Assembly: GCA_013043685.1 (NCBI GenBank)
Contig: JABDNT010000024.1
Coordinates: 1-64,000, forward strand
Length of the DNA stretch: 64,000 bases
Direction of reading: 5' to 3'
From: Flavobacteriaceae bacterium
GTDB lineage: Bacteria > Bacteroidota > Bacteroidia > Flavobacteriales > Flavobacteriaceae
Both the position numbers and the translations under genes were made by a program. Shown one piece after another: positions 54,301 to 62,222 of this stretch. The notes under the pieces are model-generated. The model was not told the origin of the DNA. It was given only the letters and a program-made list of their open reading frames with translations, and made no database searches. Position 1 is the stretch's first letter; each line of letters begins with the position of its first letter.

Positions 54301-54679
54301 GGCCATCGTGGTTGATATCCACGGTGGTGACTCCGGTTGTCCAGTTGCCGGCATTATTTATTCCAGCATCTGAAGTGACGTCTTCGAATTTGAATTCGCG
54401 TGTATTAATGTAGAGTTTATCGGCGGTTTGATTTCCTGTAAAATATAGATCAATTAAACCATCATTATTAAAATCACTTGCAGCAACTCCGCCGCCGTTG
54501 TAGTAATATATATAATTAAGGATATTTAGCTCGGGGGTTGATATTAGTTTATTCTGAAAGTAAATGCCTGTTTCTTCGGGAGATTTTTGGAGGAATAGGG
54601 TATCGGTTTGTTCTTCTTCACAACTAAGAGATACAAGTTGCATCAGGATTAGAAACAGTATTCCCAGCGCTGGTTTCAT
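51371..54679 (-). CDS. VCBS/FG-GAP repeat lipoprotein with UnbV-ASPIC domain (copy 1)
   Basis: With the start at 54679 the protein has 1102 residues and a lipoprotein leader (MKPALGILFLILMQLVSLSC). The longest frame begins at 54811 inside the terminator loop, which cannot be translated normally; an ATG at 54733 is a weaker alternative. The blades (DFNNDGLIDLYF, DINHDGLMDIYV, DYDLDGDLDMFL, DYDNDGLNDLFI) and the UnbV/ASPIC segment (FGIGSRIEIYSDG ... SLKIVWPDKTFE) match the other copies. It is the first gene of the long minus-strand run that ends with GH100, and has its own promoter behind the SusD terminator. Confidence 0.87.
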   Translation of the reverse strand: MKPALGILFLILMQLVSLSCEEEQTDTLFLQKSPEETGIYFQNKLISTPELNILNYIYYYNGGGVAASDFNNDGLIDLYFTGNQTADKLYINTREFKFEDVTSDAGINNAGNWTTGVTTVDINHDGLMDIYVCKVGDYHAIQGKNLLYINQGPDKNGIPKFVEDAASYGLEFKGFSTQAAFFDYDLDGDLDMFLMNHSVNPNLNYGKGEKRFIPDLQSGDKLFENKNGRFADVSEDAGIIQSKIGYGLGISVSDLNNDGYPDLYIGNDFYENDYLYINRGDKTFDEIIQKNTHAIGHTTHYSMGNDIADINNDGNTDIISVDMLPEDLVTYKTSGTEFNYQIYQNYIQNGYSYQYMQNTLHLNNGNETFSETGYLSGIAATEWSWSPLIGDYDNDGLNDLFISNGIPGATNDMDFINFIANESIQKSLGQGMDEKAMAFIEKIPAKKEVNYFFRNMGNSEFEPMNNTWASISATFSNGAVYADLDNDGDLDIVVNNINEPAMVLENTLGKTAAANFVSVKLEGRNANKFGIGSRIEIYSDGHKMVKENFTTRGYLSATAPIVHFGLGEISEIDSLKIVWPDKTFETHYKLKASQMYTFQQRNAQGNYYEQNQLKSSSVLVQADPLFSFKHAENRSLEFNRNPLTPFASSNEGPGIAVADINKDGLEDVVVGGAKGQPSQLFLQQKDGSFSSSQEDLFESDALSEDIALEFFDANGDEYPDLIILSGGNEFLSGAPLYPRLYMNNKGVFRKDDTQFKVAVNGSDVKSVDIDNDGDLDICLLSNTLPHQFGRTPQQFIFENDGNGQFTNITSSFAPELTFLGNCTSQYWIDLNGDSFQDLIVGGDWMPVSVFMNDGKQLTLQKDNGLENTNGLWNVVKAADFDDDGDLDIVAGNWGANSRLQANIEEPLRLYSVDANDNGQDETIITYFYQGEETTLASKDELVKQLPGINKNFLSYADFANADINSLFSEEILQNANKKEVYILKSSYFENLGDYTFKQYDLPFKAQISTVNDIAVSDFNKDGKKDLLLVGNNFEISTQLSRLDASHGLLLLNESNGKFKEADTRFFDIPGASRDIEFLNYQDDKYLLIARNNDQPVFLKIKK

Positions 54680-54746
54680 AGCGCGAATATTTCCATTTGA
54701 AAATACTTTTTTATTTAGGGTAAAATAGTTCATTCGTATAATTCTA

Positions 54747-54754
54747 CAAAAATA
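54747..54754 (-). promoter_or_regulatory. -7 element for the VCBS-haloperoxidase-GH97 operon
   Basis: Read on the minus strand, TATTTTTG matches TAnnTTTG. It would start transcription near 54740, about 60 bases before the start codon of the first VCBS gene at 54679. No clear TTG is seen at -33. Confidence 0.45.
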
Positions 54755-54792
54755 AACGAACGAATCGACTATTGCGCCATGATATGAAAAAG

Positions 54793-54821
54793 AAAGGCCG
54801 TCCTTATTCAAGACGGCCTTT
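54793..54821 (-). terminator. Terminator after susCD
   Basis: Perfect ten-base arms AAAGGCCGTC (54793-54802) and GACGGCCTTT (54812-54821), 9-base loop, then a T-rich run on the minus strand. It lies 28 bases after the SusD stop and separates SusCD from the VCBS operon. Confidence 0.85.
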
Positions 54822-54848
54822 TTCGTTATTCATATTCTAATACAAAGT

Positions 54849-56423
54849 TTAGTAACCCTCGTTCTGAACTAAGTTTGGATTAGAAAGAAGTGCGTTAACT
54901 GGAATAGGATAAAGATTTCTAAAATCAGCTCCTACAGATTCCGGATTTTTGAATTCCCAGTCTCTGGTGAATTGACCGAAACGAATAAGGTCATTTCTTC
55001 TCCAGAATTCATAATAAAGTTCACGTCCTCTTTCCGCTAGAAGGTCAGATTCAGTTACCGTACCAATCGCTGATGCATTTCTCAAGGCTCTAAGTTCGTT
55101 AACCATTGCCGTAGCATCACCGCCCATTCGAAGCATGGCTTCAGCTTTCATAAGGTGGGCATCCGAATAACGGAACATGATCTCATGGTTTCTGAATGAT
55201 CCTCCGTCATTAGGAGAGGGGTGGTACTTAATAATACGAATTCCACTCTCTTCAGGATTACCGGATAGACCAGGCAATTCCTTTGAGAATATTAATGGGG
55301 ATCCACCTCTGTTATTAAGTGGTACACCACTAGCGCTATATTGCTGTCCGATTAGGAATCCATACCCAATACCAAGGTTATCATCATCGGCATTAGTTGC
55401 ATCTGGAACCCATCCTCGTCTTTCATCTATACCGTCACCTTCGTAATTTGAATTAGGATCACCTTCGAATGAATCATAAAATTCAGCTAGGGTGCTAAAT
55501 CCATTCCAGCCACCACCTGCATTATCAGGAGCGACCTGGTTATAATGAAGACCATTCCACATCCTGTTACCAGGCGCGGTATTCAGGTACCAAATAGTCT
55601 CATTATCCACATCCGGCTTAAATAGATCGAAGAAGCCTCCTTGAAGAGCAAATCCATCGGCAGTGATAGCGTCAACGGCATCAACAACTGCTTGCATGTC
55701 TGCATTATCAAAACCACCTGAACCTTTATATCTGCCAGCATTTAAACGAAGTTTAGCGAATAAATAATTAGCAGCCGCACGGTTCGCACGGTTGTTATCA
55801 TCGCTAGGTCCCCTAACAGGAAGTACATTTTTAGCCGCATTCAGATCTTCTAAAATAAAAGCATATGCTTCAGCAGAACTTAAAACACGAGGATCTACAT
55901 CAGCACCTTCGTCAACTTCTCTAAATGGAGCAACTCCCCACATGTCCAAAACAAAGAACATACTAAATGCCCGAAGGAATTGAGCTTCGGCTTTTTGCTC
56001 TGCATTTGGAGCACTTCTGTCATCGATAATCTGTGTAGCCCGGAACACATTCTGATTTAGATTGTTCCAAGAGTTCAGAATGTATTCATGAGTCGCACCC
56101 CAGGTGTGAGCGTGAAGCTGTCGCCAGATCCCGTTATCACCCCAGTCTGTTCCTCTTGTTGGAACTAAGGTCTCATCGGTCGATACTTCTTGCAAGGCAA
56201 AGAAGTTCGCCTGGTCACCTAGTTGACCATAAACGTCATTGTACAATTGCGTCAACGACGCGTCAACATCTGCTACTCCATCAAAAATCCCTGAAGACTC
56301 TTCAGTGATAATGGAGTCTGTTTCTTCCAATGATAGATCTGTACATGAAACTGCAACCAGTGCAATCATCACCATCGATACGATTGGAAATAATTTAAAT
56401 TTTAGTGTTTTTTTCATAATCAT
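54849..56423 (-). CDS. SusD/RagB-family outer-membrane glycan-binding lipoprotein
   Basis: A 524-residue lipoprotein (lipobox VAVSC, Cys27 from the ATG at 56423; a second ATG lies at 56417). It has the SusD fold with TPR-like helices (QKAEAQFLRAFSMFFVLDMWG, NRANRAAANYLFAKLRLNAGRY) and the C-terminal family segments EIMFRYSDAHLMKAEAMLRM and LLAERGRELYYEFWRRNDLIRFG, with FRNLYPIPVNAL at the end. It caps the SusC channel at the cell surface and binds the incoming oligosaccharide. It follows SusC after 6 bases. Confidence 0.93.
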   Translation of the reverse strand: MIMKKTLKFKLFPIVSMVMIALVAVSCTDLSLEETDSIITEESSGIFDGVADVDASLTQLYNDVYGQLGDQANFFALQEVSTDETLVPTRGTDWGDNGIWRQLHAHTWGATHEYILNSWNNLNQNVFRATQIIDDRSAPNAEQKAEAQFLRAFSMFFVLDMWGVAPFREVDEGADVDPRVLSSAEAYAFILEDLNAAKNVLPVRGPSDDNNRANRAAANYLFAKLRLNAGRYKGSGGFDNADMQAVVDAVDAITADGFALQGGFFDLFKPDVDNETIWYLNTAPGNRMWNGLHYNQVAPDNAGGGWNGFSTLAEFYDSFEGDPNSNYEGDGIDERRGWVPDATNADDDNLGIGYGFLIGQQYSASGVPLNNRGGSPLIFSKELPGLSGNPEESGIRIIKYHPSPNDGGSFRNHEIMFRYSDAHLMKAEAMLRMGGDATAMVNELRALRNASAIGTVTESDLLAERGRELYYEFWRRNDLIRFGQFTRDWEFKNPESVGADFRNLYPIPVNALLSNPNLVQNEGY

Positions 56424-56429
56424 TTTTTT

Positions 56430-59400
56430 TTAAAATTGTGCATTTAATCCTAATGTAAAAGTACGAGGTCTTGGAAAGGATGTATAGTCAATACCGGCTA
56501 TTGGAAGGCCGTTTAGCAAGTCATCACCACCAGGTGAAACACTAACTTCAGGATCAAGACCAGAATAATCTGTGATCACGAATAGGTTCTGTCCTGTAAG
56601 CGATAGCCCTAAACTAGACAAGAAAGCGTCTTCTTTCAATGGCCATGCATAGCTTAATGTGGCGTTCTGCATCCTTACGAAGTCACCTTTTTCAAGGAAT
56701 CGTGTAGATACTTCAGCCGCTGCTGTTAATGCTTCTCCGGTACTTAAAACATTTAATGGAACGTTTCTACCTCCATTAAAGGCTCCAGCCGTTTGTAAAG
56801 CATTCTCAGTGTTGTTGTATATATAGTGTCCAAACTGTCCTGCAAGGAACGTGGATAGCGACCAGTTCTTGTAGCTAACAGAGGTTGAAAAACCACCGGT
56901 AATGTCCGGAAGTGCACTCTTATCAACAAACTTCTGAATATCTTCCTGGATAGGCTGACCATCGGAATCAAATCCTTCGAACTCACGTAAGAAGAATGAG
57001 AACAACGGTTGTCCTTCCTGAAGTTTTTGAGCAAAGGCACCTGTTAAGCCTTGACCACGAATAGTACCGGCATTGTATTCACCTGCCAGCTGATCGATCA
57101 GGTTTTCGTTGTAAGCGATGTTGAAGCTGGCATTCCAGGTCCAGTCATCCGTTTCAACGATATCGTAACCTAGCGCAAATTCAATACCCTGGTTAGTAAC
57201 CTTAGAATCAGGTAAGTTCAGGAAAATAAACGGTTGAACCGCAGGTTGTGCAGATTGTACACGGAAAAGAAGGTCTGTCGTTTCTTTAAGATAAACGTCC
57301 ACGCTTCCATATAAGCGGTCATCATTAAACCCAAAGTCAAGACCCACAGCATATTGTAAGGTCTCCTCCCATTTCAATTCAGGATTCGGGAAAGCCACAC
57401 CAACAATTCCAGGTATGTTTATACTTCCTCCGTCATCGATTGGGTCACCACCCGAGTAACGCTCTCGGTTCACAAATTCACCATATCCAAGTCCTTCCTG
57501 GTTACCAGTAATACCTACTCCTAAACGTAGTTTAAGTGTAGAAACAGAATCACCAATAAAATCTTCATTGTTGATCTTCCATGCAAAAGCTCCTGACGGG
57601 AAGTAACCGTATTGGTTGTCTTCACCAAATCGAGAGGAACCATCCGCTCTCATTGTTGCAGTAAACAAATACTTATCTGCGAGAGTAAAGTTGATCCTTC
57701 CGAAGAAAGACTGAAGTTCGGTAGTGTTATCAAAAGTATCAACAAAAAGTGAATTAACTCCTAATCCATTGAATACAGGTAAAAAGTCTGTCATTGGTTC
57801 AGGAAACAAGCGATTGATAAAGATTCCCTCAGAAATATTACCCGCATATCCATATTGTTGGTAGCTACCATCAATTCTGGATTCAATAAGATCTGCCGTT
57901 CTCAAGAGTTCTCTAGCCATTCTATTCATGTCATCCGTAAAGAATCCATATCCAAGAATATTTCGTCCTGATCTTTGGAAGTCCTGGAAGGAATAACCTA
58001 CTAATACATCTAAACTTGAATTGGTAAAATCCTTATCGTACTGCAATGTAGTTTCAAGAAGTTTACTTTCAGTATCAAGTTCGTTGATCGCTCCTAATCC
58101 ATTTCCAAAGGCTCCCTGATCGAAGTTTCTCGCATTGGGAGAAGTTATCGCATCACGTGAAGATTCTGAATTGTCATATCCAAGATTTACCTTCGCGGAA
58201 AAATCATTTGTTATATCGTACTCCGCTGAGAAGTTCACAAGATATCTGTTTGTGAAGCTCAAATTCTGAGTATACTCTTTAATAGTAGAAGGGCTCAATT
58301 GATTCCCAGTATTAAAATCTGGACCAGTCGGCCAGGTTGGATTAGCTGAAATCGCCGCACCAATAAGGTCTCCTCTAAATCCTGCACTACCACTCAAAGG
58401 AGCAGTTTCGTCATTAACTCGGGAGATAGTCCCCTGAAGTCCTAGTTTTAATTTTCCATCGAAGAAACGCTGATTTGCATTCAATCGTCCGGTTATTCTT
58501 TCAAGCTCGGAATTTACTACAACCCCATTTTGTTTATTATATCCGAAGGTCGCTCTTACATTACCACCTGTGTAACTTTGGGAGTACGAAAGGTTGCTGC
58601 TTGAGGAAGCGGATGTTCTAAAGATTTCGTCCTGCCAGTCTGTGCTACTTCTGAAGTCTCTCTCGGATACATTAAATCCAAGACGCTCACTCTCAGACAA
58701 ATACTGATCGGCGGTCATTACGTCATAATATTCAGGTACGGTTGAAAGACTCACGTTCGAAGAAAAATCCCATACACCACCGGTTGATCCTTTACCAGAT
58801 TTAGTGGTAATGATAACAACACCATTCGCACCACGTGAACCGTAGATAGCGGTAGCGGAAGCATCCTTGAGTATACTGATACTTTCGATATCATTCGGAT
58901 TCAGGAAAGCTAATGGGTTTTTGGCTGAGGATGATCCCAGACCAACATTAGTTCCTTCAGCGGCTGTCGATTCACCAGACAACGGAATACCGTCGATTAC
59001 AAATAACGGGTTGTTGTTGGATCGTACAGAGTTCGCACCACGAATACGGATATCAACACCCGCACCTGGCTCACCACTGCTCTGGGAGATTTGCACCCCG
59101 GCAGTTTTACCTTGAATTAATTGTTCCGGGGATGAGATAACACCCTGGTTAAAGTCTTCAGAGGTAACAGCAGCTACCGAACCGGTCGCATCTCTAACTG
59201 TTGTAGTACCGTATCCAATTACGACAACTTCGCCTAAAGCTTCAATGTCTTCCTGAAGAATTACATTAATAGTCGATTGCCCACTTACGGCAACTTCCTG
59301 AGTAGTGTAACCTATGTAACTGAATACAAGTGTTGCATTTGAGTCTACATCATCAATAGTGTAATTACCATCGAAATCAGACTGTGCTCCGTTGGAGGTG

Positions 59401-59543
59401 CCTTTCACAATAATATTCACGCCCGGAACAGGACCATTAATATCAGATACTGTTCCACTAACGGTATTTTGTGCGTAGGCCGATCCACCTATGATAAGTA
59501 GAATAGGGAGCAACAAGAGTTTAGTTAGTAGTTTGTTTTTCAT
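56430..59543 (-). CDS. SusC/RagA-family TonB-dependent outer-membrane transporter
   Basis: A 1037-residue protein: signal peptide (MKNKLLTKLLLLPILLIIGGSAYAQ, cleaved after AYA), a carboxypeptidase-regulatory-like domain (about 27-100, GTVSDINGPVPGVNIIVKG), the TonB-linked plug (EALGEVVVIGYGT, then NPNDIESISILKDASATAIY and GSRGANGVVIITTKSGKG) and a 22-strand barrel ending LGLNAQF. It imports oligosaccharides with energy from TonB. It is paired with SusD and divergent from the LacI regulator. Confidence 0.94.
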   Translation of the reverse strand: MKNKLLTKLLLLPILLIIGGSAYAQNTVSGTVSDINGPVPGVNIIVKGTSNGAQSDFDGNYTIDDVDSNATLVFSYIGYTTQEVAVSGQSTINVILQEDIEALGEVVVIGYGTTTVRDATGSVAAVTSEDFNQGVISSPEQLIQGKTAGVQISQSSGEPGAGVDIRIRGANSVRSNNNPLFVIDGIPLSGESTAAEGTNVGLGSSSAKNPLAFLNPNDIESISILKDASATAIYGSRGANGVVIITTKSGKGSTGGVWDFSSNVSLSTVPEYYDVMTADQYLSESERLGFNVSERDFRSSTDWQDEIFRTSASSSSNLSYSQSYTGGNVRATFGYNKQNGVVVNSELERITGRLNANQRFFDGKLKLGLQGTISRVNDETAPLSGSAGFRGDLIGAAISANPTWPTGPDFNTGNQLSPSTIKEYTQNLSFTNRYLVNFSAEYDITNDFSAKVNLGYDNSESSRDAITSPNARNFDQGAFGNGLGAINELDTESKLLETTLQYDKDFTNSSLDVLVGYSFQDFQRSGRNILGYGFFTDDMNRMARELLRTADLIESRIDGSYQQYGYAGNISEGIFINRLFPEPMTDFLPVFNGLGVNSLFVDTFDNTTELQSFFGRINFTLADKYLFTATMRADGSSRFGEDNQYGYFPSGAFAWKINNEDFIGDSVSTLKLRLGVGITGNQEGLGYGEFVNRERYSGGDPIDDGGSINIPGIVGVAFPNPELKWEETLQYAVGLDFGFNDDRLYGSVDVYLKETTDLLFRVQSAQPAVQPFIFLNLPDSKVTNQGIEFALGYDIVETDDWTWNASFNIAYNENLIDQLAGEYNAGTIRGQGLTGAFAQKLQEGQPLFSFFLREFEGFDSDGQPIQEDIQKFVDKSALPDITGGFSTSVSYKNWSLSTFLAGQFGHYIYNNTENALQTAGAFNGGRNVPLNVLSTGEALTAAAEVSTRFLEKGDFVRMQNATLSYAWPLKEDAFLSSLGLSLTGQNLFVITDYSGLDPEVSVSPGGDDLLNGLPIAGIDYTSFPRPRTFTLGLNAQF

Positions 59544-59579
59544 TTAGTTCCTAGTTTAAAGTTAATTTTCAATTAATAA

Positions 59580-60071
59580 TTATGTATACGATTTATACGT
59601 TCCAAATTCATGGCGAATATAATCGTTTATTACGTAAAAGTTTAATAATTGTAAATTTCCGTTCGGAATATACAATTTTTTAGTCAAAAAAGAAGGATAT
59701 TGCCTGTTGGAGGGTCTATAATTCATCCCTTTATCCAGATAATGGCGCGCCACTAATTTCAATTTGTTTATAATGCAAGTTAAAAAATGAAAATCAATCC
59801 CCTTAACAATACGGCTAATTCCATGAGTTTGATTAGAAATCGTGTCATGGGAAATTTCAAAGTGCTCACTTAGAAAACTTTCTTTTACTGGTGAAGAGGA
59901 TTGATTTACAGCTTTATCCCTTCGGCAATTGACGGTTGCCATCAGGCCGCTCTTTCTATTCGGGAGGTATTTAATTTCTTTCATGTTCCCCAAGCCCGAT
60001 GATGTCGAACCTGATTTGTAAGATGAAAAAAGCCCCGCTAGAAAATAAGTCAAAATTTTAAAAAATTTCAT
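59580..60071 (-). CDS. Hypothetical protein upstream of susC (uncertain)
   Basis: A frame of 163 codons from the ATG at 60071 begins with a leader-like MKFFKILTYFLAGLFSSYKSG, then is rich in Ser, Asn, Lys and Arg (SSSPVKESFLSEHFEISHD, YIPNGNLQLLNFYVIND). No family is recognised. An open frame of this length is unlikely by chance at this base composition, but codon use is poor and the gene would occupy the regulatory region of susCD. It may be a short secreted protein, a decaying gene or an untranslated leader. Confidence 0.35.
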   Translation of the reverse strand: MKFFKILTYFLAGLFSSYKSGSTSSGLGNMKEIKYLPNRKSGLMATVNCRRDKAVNQSSSPVKESFLSEHFEISHDTISNQTHGISRIVKGIDFHFLTCIINKLKLVARHYLDKGMNYRPSNRQYPSFLTKKLYIPNGNLQLLNFYVINDYIRHEFGTYKSYT

Positions 60072-60217
60072 TCTGGCCAAATTGTCCTTGCTTAAAATTG
60101 CTAACACTTAAATTAACAATGATCTTAATTTGTTAAAAATTTAACGGATGAGCATCAAACCACGAATTTCCATTATTTTTTTCAATTTTGTAATAAATCG
60201 ATTCCAAAATAGTGAAA

Positions 60218-60247
60218 TTAATAACCGAAAACGTTTTCGATTATTAA
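60218..60247. promoter_or_regulatory. LacI-type operator: 30-bp near-perfect palindrome
   Basis: The perfect 14-base core CGAAAACGTTTTCG (60226-60239) is extended on both sides, so 14 of 15 base pairs match over 60218-60247; only 60225/60240 fail. A central CG with A/T-rich arms is typical of LacI-family sites. It lies 162 bases upstream of the LacI ATG and about 675 bases upstream of the SusC start, so it could serve autoregulation and repression of SusCD. Confidence 0.7.
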
Positions 60248-60305
60248 GTGCTAATCACATGGGTTGTATAAAAAAACATTGTACTTTAGGCATTAGAAAT
60301 AATTA

Positions 60306-60324
60306 TACACGAAGGCCTCGTGTA
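60306..60324 (+). promoter_or_regulatory. Leader hairpin 1 upstream of the LacI gene
   Basis: Arms TACACGA and TCGTGTA (7 bp) with a 5-base loop form a stem in the leader, 84 bases before the LacI start. It may be a second operator half-site array or an RNA stem. Confidence 0.4.
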
Positions 60325-60355
60325 ACTTTCAGGTAGCGAATAAGAATCTTACACC

Positions 60356-60377
60356 TGGCTAACTATTAGCCATTTTT
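60356..60377 (+). terminator. Terminator-like hairpin in the LacI leader
   Basis: TGGCTAA-CTA-TTAGCCA is a 7-bp perfect stem followed by TTTTT (60373-60377), 31 bases before the ATG. It has the form of a small intrinsic terminator and could act as an attenuator or as an end for an upstream short transcript. Confidence 0.5.
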
Positions 60378-60408
60378 AATATCACAAAAGGGAAATACTT
60401 CAGAAATT

Positions 60409-61425
60409 ATGAAAGAAGTAACATTGAAACAGATTGCGGAAAACCTCGGTATTTCGATCACAACGGTTTCAAAGGCATTAAAGGATTATCCTGACGTAAG
60501 TAAGAAGACCAAAGCAATTGTTAAAAAGGAGGCAAAGAAACTTCGTTATAAGCCCAATGTTTTCGCTGTTAATCTTCGTACCAGGGAGTCTAAAACGGTC
60601 GGCCTAATAATCCCGGAAGTTGTACATCATTTTTTCTCCAGTGTCATTAACGGAATCATAGAGCAGGCCGAAAAAAAAGGTTACCTGGTTATTATCTTAC
60701 AGTCCAACGAATCTTATAAACTAGAGAAGAAACAAATTGATCTCCTTATTAGTAAGAGAGTAGATGGCATTATGATCTCGCTTGCCAATAAAACAGTGGA
60801 CATATCGCATCTTGAGCGGGTAAAAGAGCTGGAAGTTCCTTTAGTCATGTTCGATAAGATCTCAAAATTACTGGATTGTTCGAAGATCATTATTAACGAC
60901 AGAGAAGCTGCTTACATTGCTACAAAACACCTTATTGATTCTGGCTGTAAAAGAATTGCACATTTCAGAGGCGCCTTGCTACCTCAGAATTCAATTGATC
61001 GGTTTTTGGGATATAAAAAAGCTTTGGAAGACCATGGCCTTCCATACGATTCGTCACTCGTATATATATGTGAAAATGTTGATTATGAAGATGGTATCAA
61101 TGCAGCTAAGAAATTACTGGAAGACCACAAAGACGTGGATGGAATTTTTGCCATTACCGATCTGGCTGCCATTGGGGCTATTTCAGTTTTCAACGAAAGA
61201 GGTATCCGTGTGCCCGATGACATCTCTATTATGGGTTTCAGCAATTGGTTTATTTCTTCCGCTATCACCCCTTCTTTAAGTACGGTAGACCAGCCAGGGT
61301 ATGAAATGGGAAAACAGACCTTTAAACTTCTTTATAAAGAAATGAAGGCGCGTAAGAAAAATAAGGAATTCGAAAAACAGACTGTCGAATTAGCAACCCG
61401 ACTTATTAAAAGAAACTCTACGTGA
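60409..61425 (+). CDS. LacI-family transcriptional regulator
   Basis: A 338-residue regulator with an N-terminal HTH (VTLKQIAENLGISITTVSKA, residues 4-23) with the hinge KLRYKPNVFAVNLRTRES, and a periplasmic-binding-protein-like sensor domain (about 62-330) with DGIMISLANKTVD, FRGALLPQNSIDRFLGYKKA and DGIFAITDLAAIGAI. The sugar it senses is probably one of the glucosides of this locus. It is divergent from the SusC gene, and a 30-bp palindrome lies between them. Confidence 0.92.
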   Translation: MKEVTLKQIAENLGISITTVSKALKDYPDVSKKTKAIVKKEAKKLRYKPNVFAVNLRTRESKTVGLIIPEVVHHFFSSVINGIIEQAEKKGYLVIILQSNESYKLEKKQIDLLISKRVDGIMISLANKTVDISHLERVKELEVPLVMFDKISKLLDCSKIIINDREAAYIATKHLIDSGCKRIAHFRGALLPQNSIDRFLGYKKALEDHGLPYDSSLVYICENVDYEDGINAAKKLLEDHKDVDGIFAITDLAAIGAISVFNERGIRVPDDISIMGFSNWFISSAITPSLSTVDQPGYEMGKQTFKLLYKEMKARKKNKEFEKQTVELATRLIKRNST

Positions 61426-61603
61426 CCAAAATCCAGCCTTCTTAAGCAGTCCATTCCATAAGTCTTGAATATATAGGTATAAATAAGCTAAATGACTTCT
61501 GCTGTAATTTCATCGAAATAATCGAGACATTTAGGATGTTAAAAATTTGTTTAAACCCATGGGCTAATGACTGTTAGTTTGTAAGTTTACCCAAAAAAGA
61601 GCT

Positions 61604-61768
61604 ATGTTTGGAATTTTTAAATCCAAAAGTGAACGTGATAAGTTGCAGAAACGCTACGAAAAACTAATGTCTGAGGCGCATCAATTGTCGCAGACGAATC
61701 GGAAAGCCGGGGATGCAAAGTATCAGGAAGCTGAGCAGGTAATGCTGCAATTGGAAAAGTTAAAATAA
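61604..61768 (+). CDS. Lacal_2735-type small protein
   Basis: A 54-residue protein (MFGIFKSKSERDKLQKRYEK then SQTNRKAGDAKYQEAEQVML) with a coiled-coil-like helix over residues 8-50. It matches the small conserved flavobacterial family known as Lacal_2735. Function unknown. The stop is 1 base before the next ATG, so the two small genes are coupled. Confidence 0.8.
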   Translation: MFGIFKSKSERDKLQKRYEKLMSEAHQLSQTNRKAGDAKYQEAEQVMLQLEKLK

Positions 61769-61769
61769 A

Positions 61770-62018
61770 ATGAATAAAAACCTCATGGAAACAGACCTAA
61801 TAAACGAAGCGTTGCAATTTGAGCAACAAAAGACGACCTTTAAGACGACCAGTGATCGTATTGTCGCCTCGAGAAAGGCAAAGGATCTTATTTTAAGTTT
61901 GAATGAGATCTACAAGGAAAATAAGGACGCCGCGATCATGGACCTAATGAAAAGACTTACCGAAATAAAGCGTAAGATAGAGAAACGACTAAAGGGCAGA
62001 CGGGATCTGCTGGTATAA
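61770..62018 (+). CDS. Small helical conserved protein
   Basis: An 82-residue, charged, largely alpha-helical protein (MNKNLMETDLINEALQFEQQ, ending IEKRLKGRRDLLV). The basic C-terminus could bind nucleic acid. No family function is known to me. It follows the Lacal_2735 gene by one base and is followed by a strong terminator. Confidence 0.65.
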   Translation: MNKNLMETDLINEALQFEQQKTTFKTTSDRIVASRKAKDLILSLNEIYKENKDAAIMDLMKRLTEIKRKIEKRLKGRRDLLV

Positions 62019-62023
62019 TATAT

Positions 62024-62050
62024 AGCCTGGACGCAAGTTCGGGCTTTTTT
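62024..62050 (+). terminator. Intrinsic terminator of the small-gene operon
   Basis: AGCCTGGAC and GTTCGGGCT form a 9-bp stem (with two G-U wobbles) closed by a GCAA tetraloop and followed by TTTTTT. It starts 6 bases after the second small gene. Confidence 0.85.
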
Positions 62051-62090
62051 ATTGCTACCGAATTCCTTCAGTAAAACTGAATACTCCCAG

Positions 62091-62148
62091 GTTCCCTTAA
62101 GTCAAAATACAAACCATGCAGCCTCCAGCTGCTGGTTTTTTGTTCTCA
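62091..62148 (+). repeat. Hairpin element copy A (58 bp)
   Basis: It shares the layout GTCAAAATACAAACCA-stem-TGGTTTTTTGTTCTCA with copy B, 132 bases downstream. The stem is GCAGC/GCTGC here. The AAACCA/TGGTTT outer stem and the trailing T-run give it the form of a terminator in the plus direction. No gene directly upstream needs it. Confidence 0.6.
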
Positions 62149-62222
62149 TAGCCTTCCGACTTCCTACCCCTGACTTCTGACTTCTGCCCCAGGATTCATT
62201 CGCCTTCGGCAAATGTTCCTTT

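Noticed and set aside
54680-54811. Longest start (54811) for the first VCBS gene
   Set aside because: It lies in the loop of the SusD terminator and puts 44 residues before the lipoprotein signal.
60148-60336. A 62-codon plus-strand frame upstream of the LacI gene
   Set aside because: It spans the 30-bp operator-like palindrome and a leader hairpin, with no plausible product.
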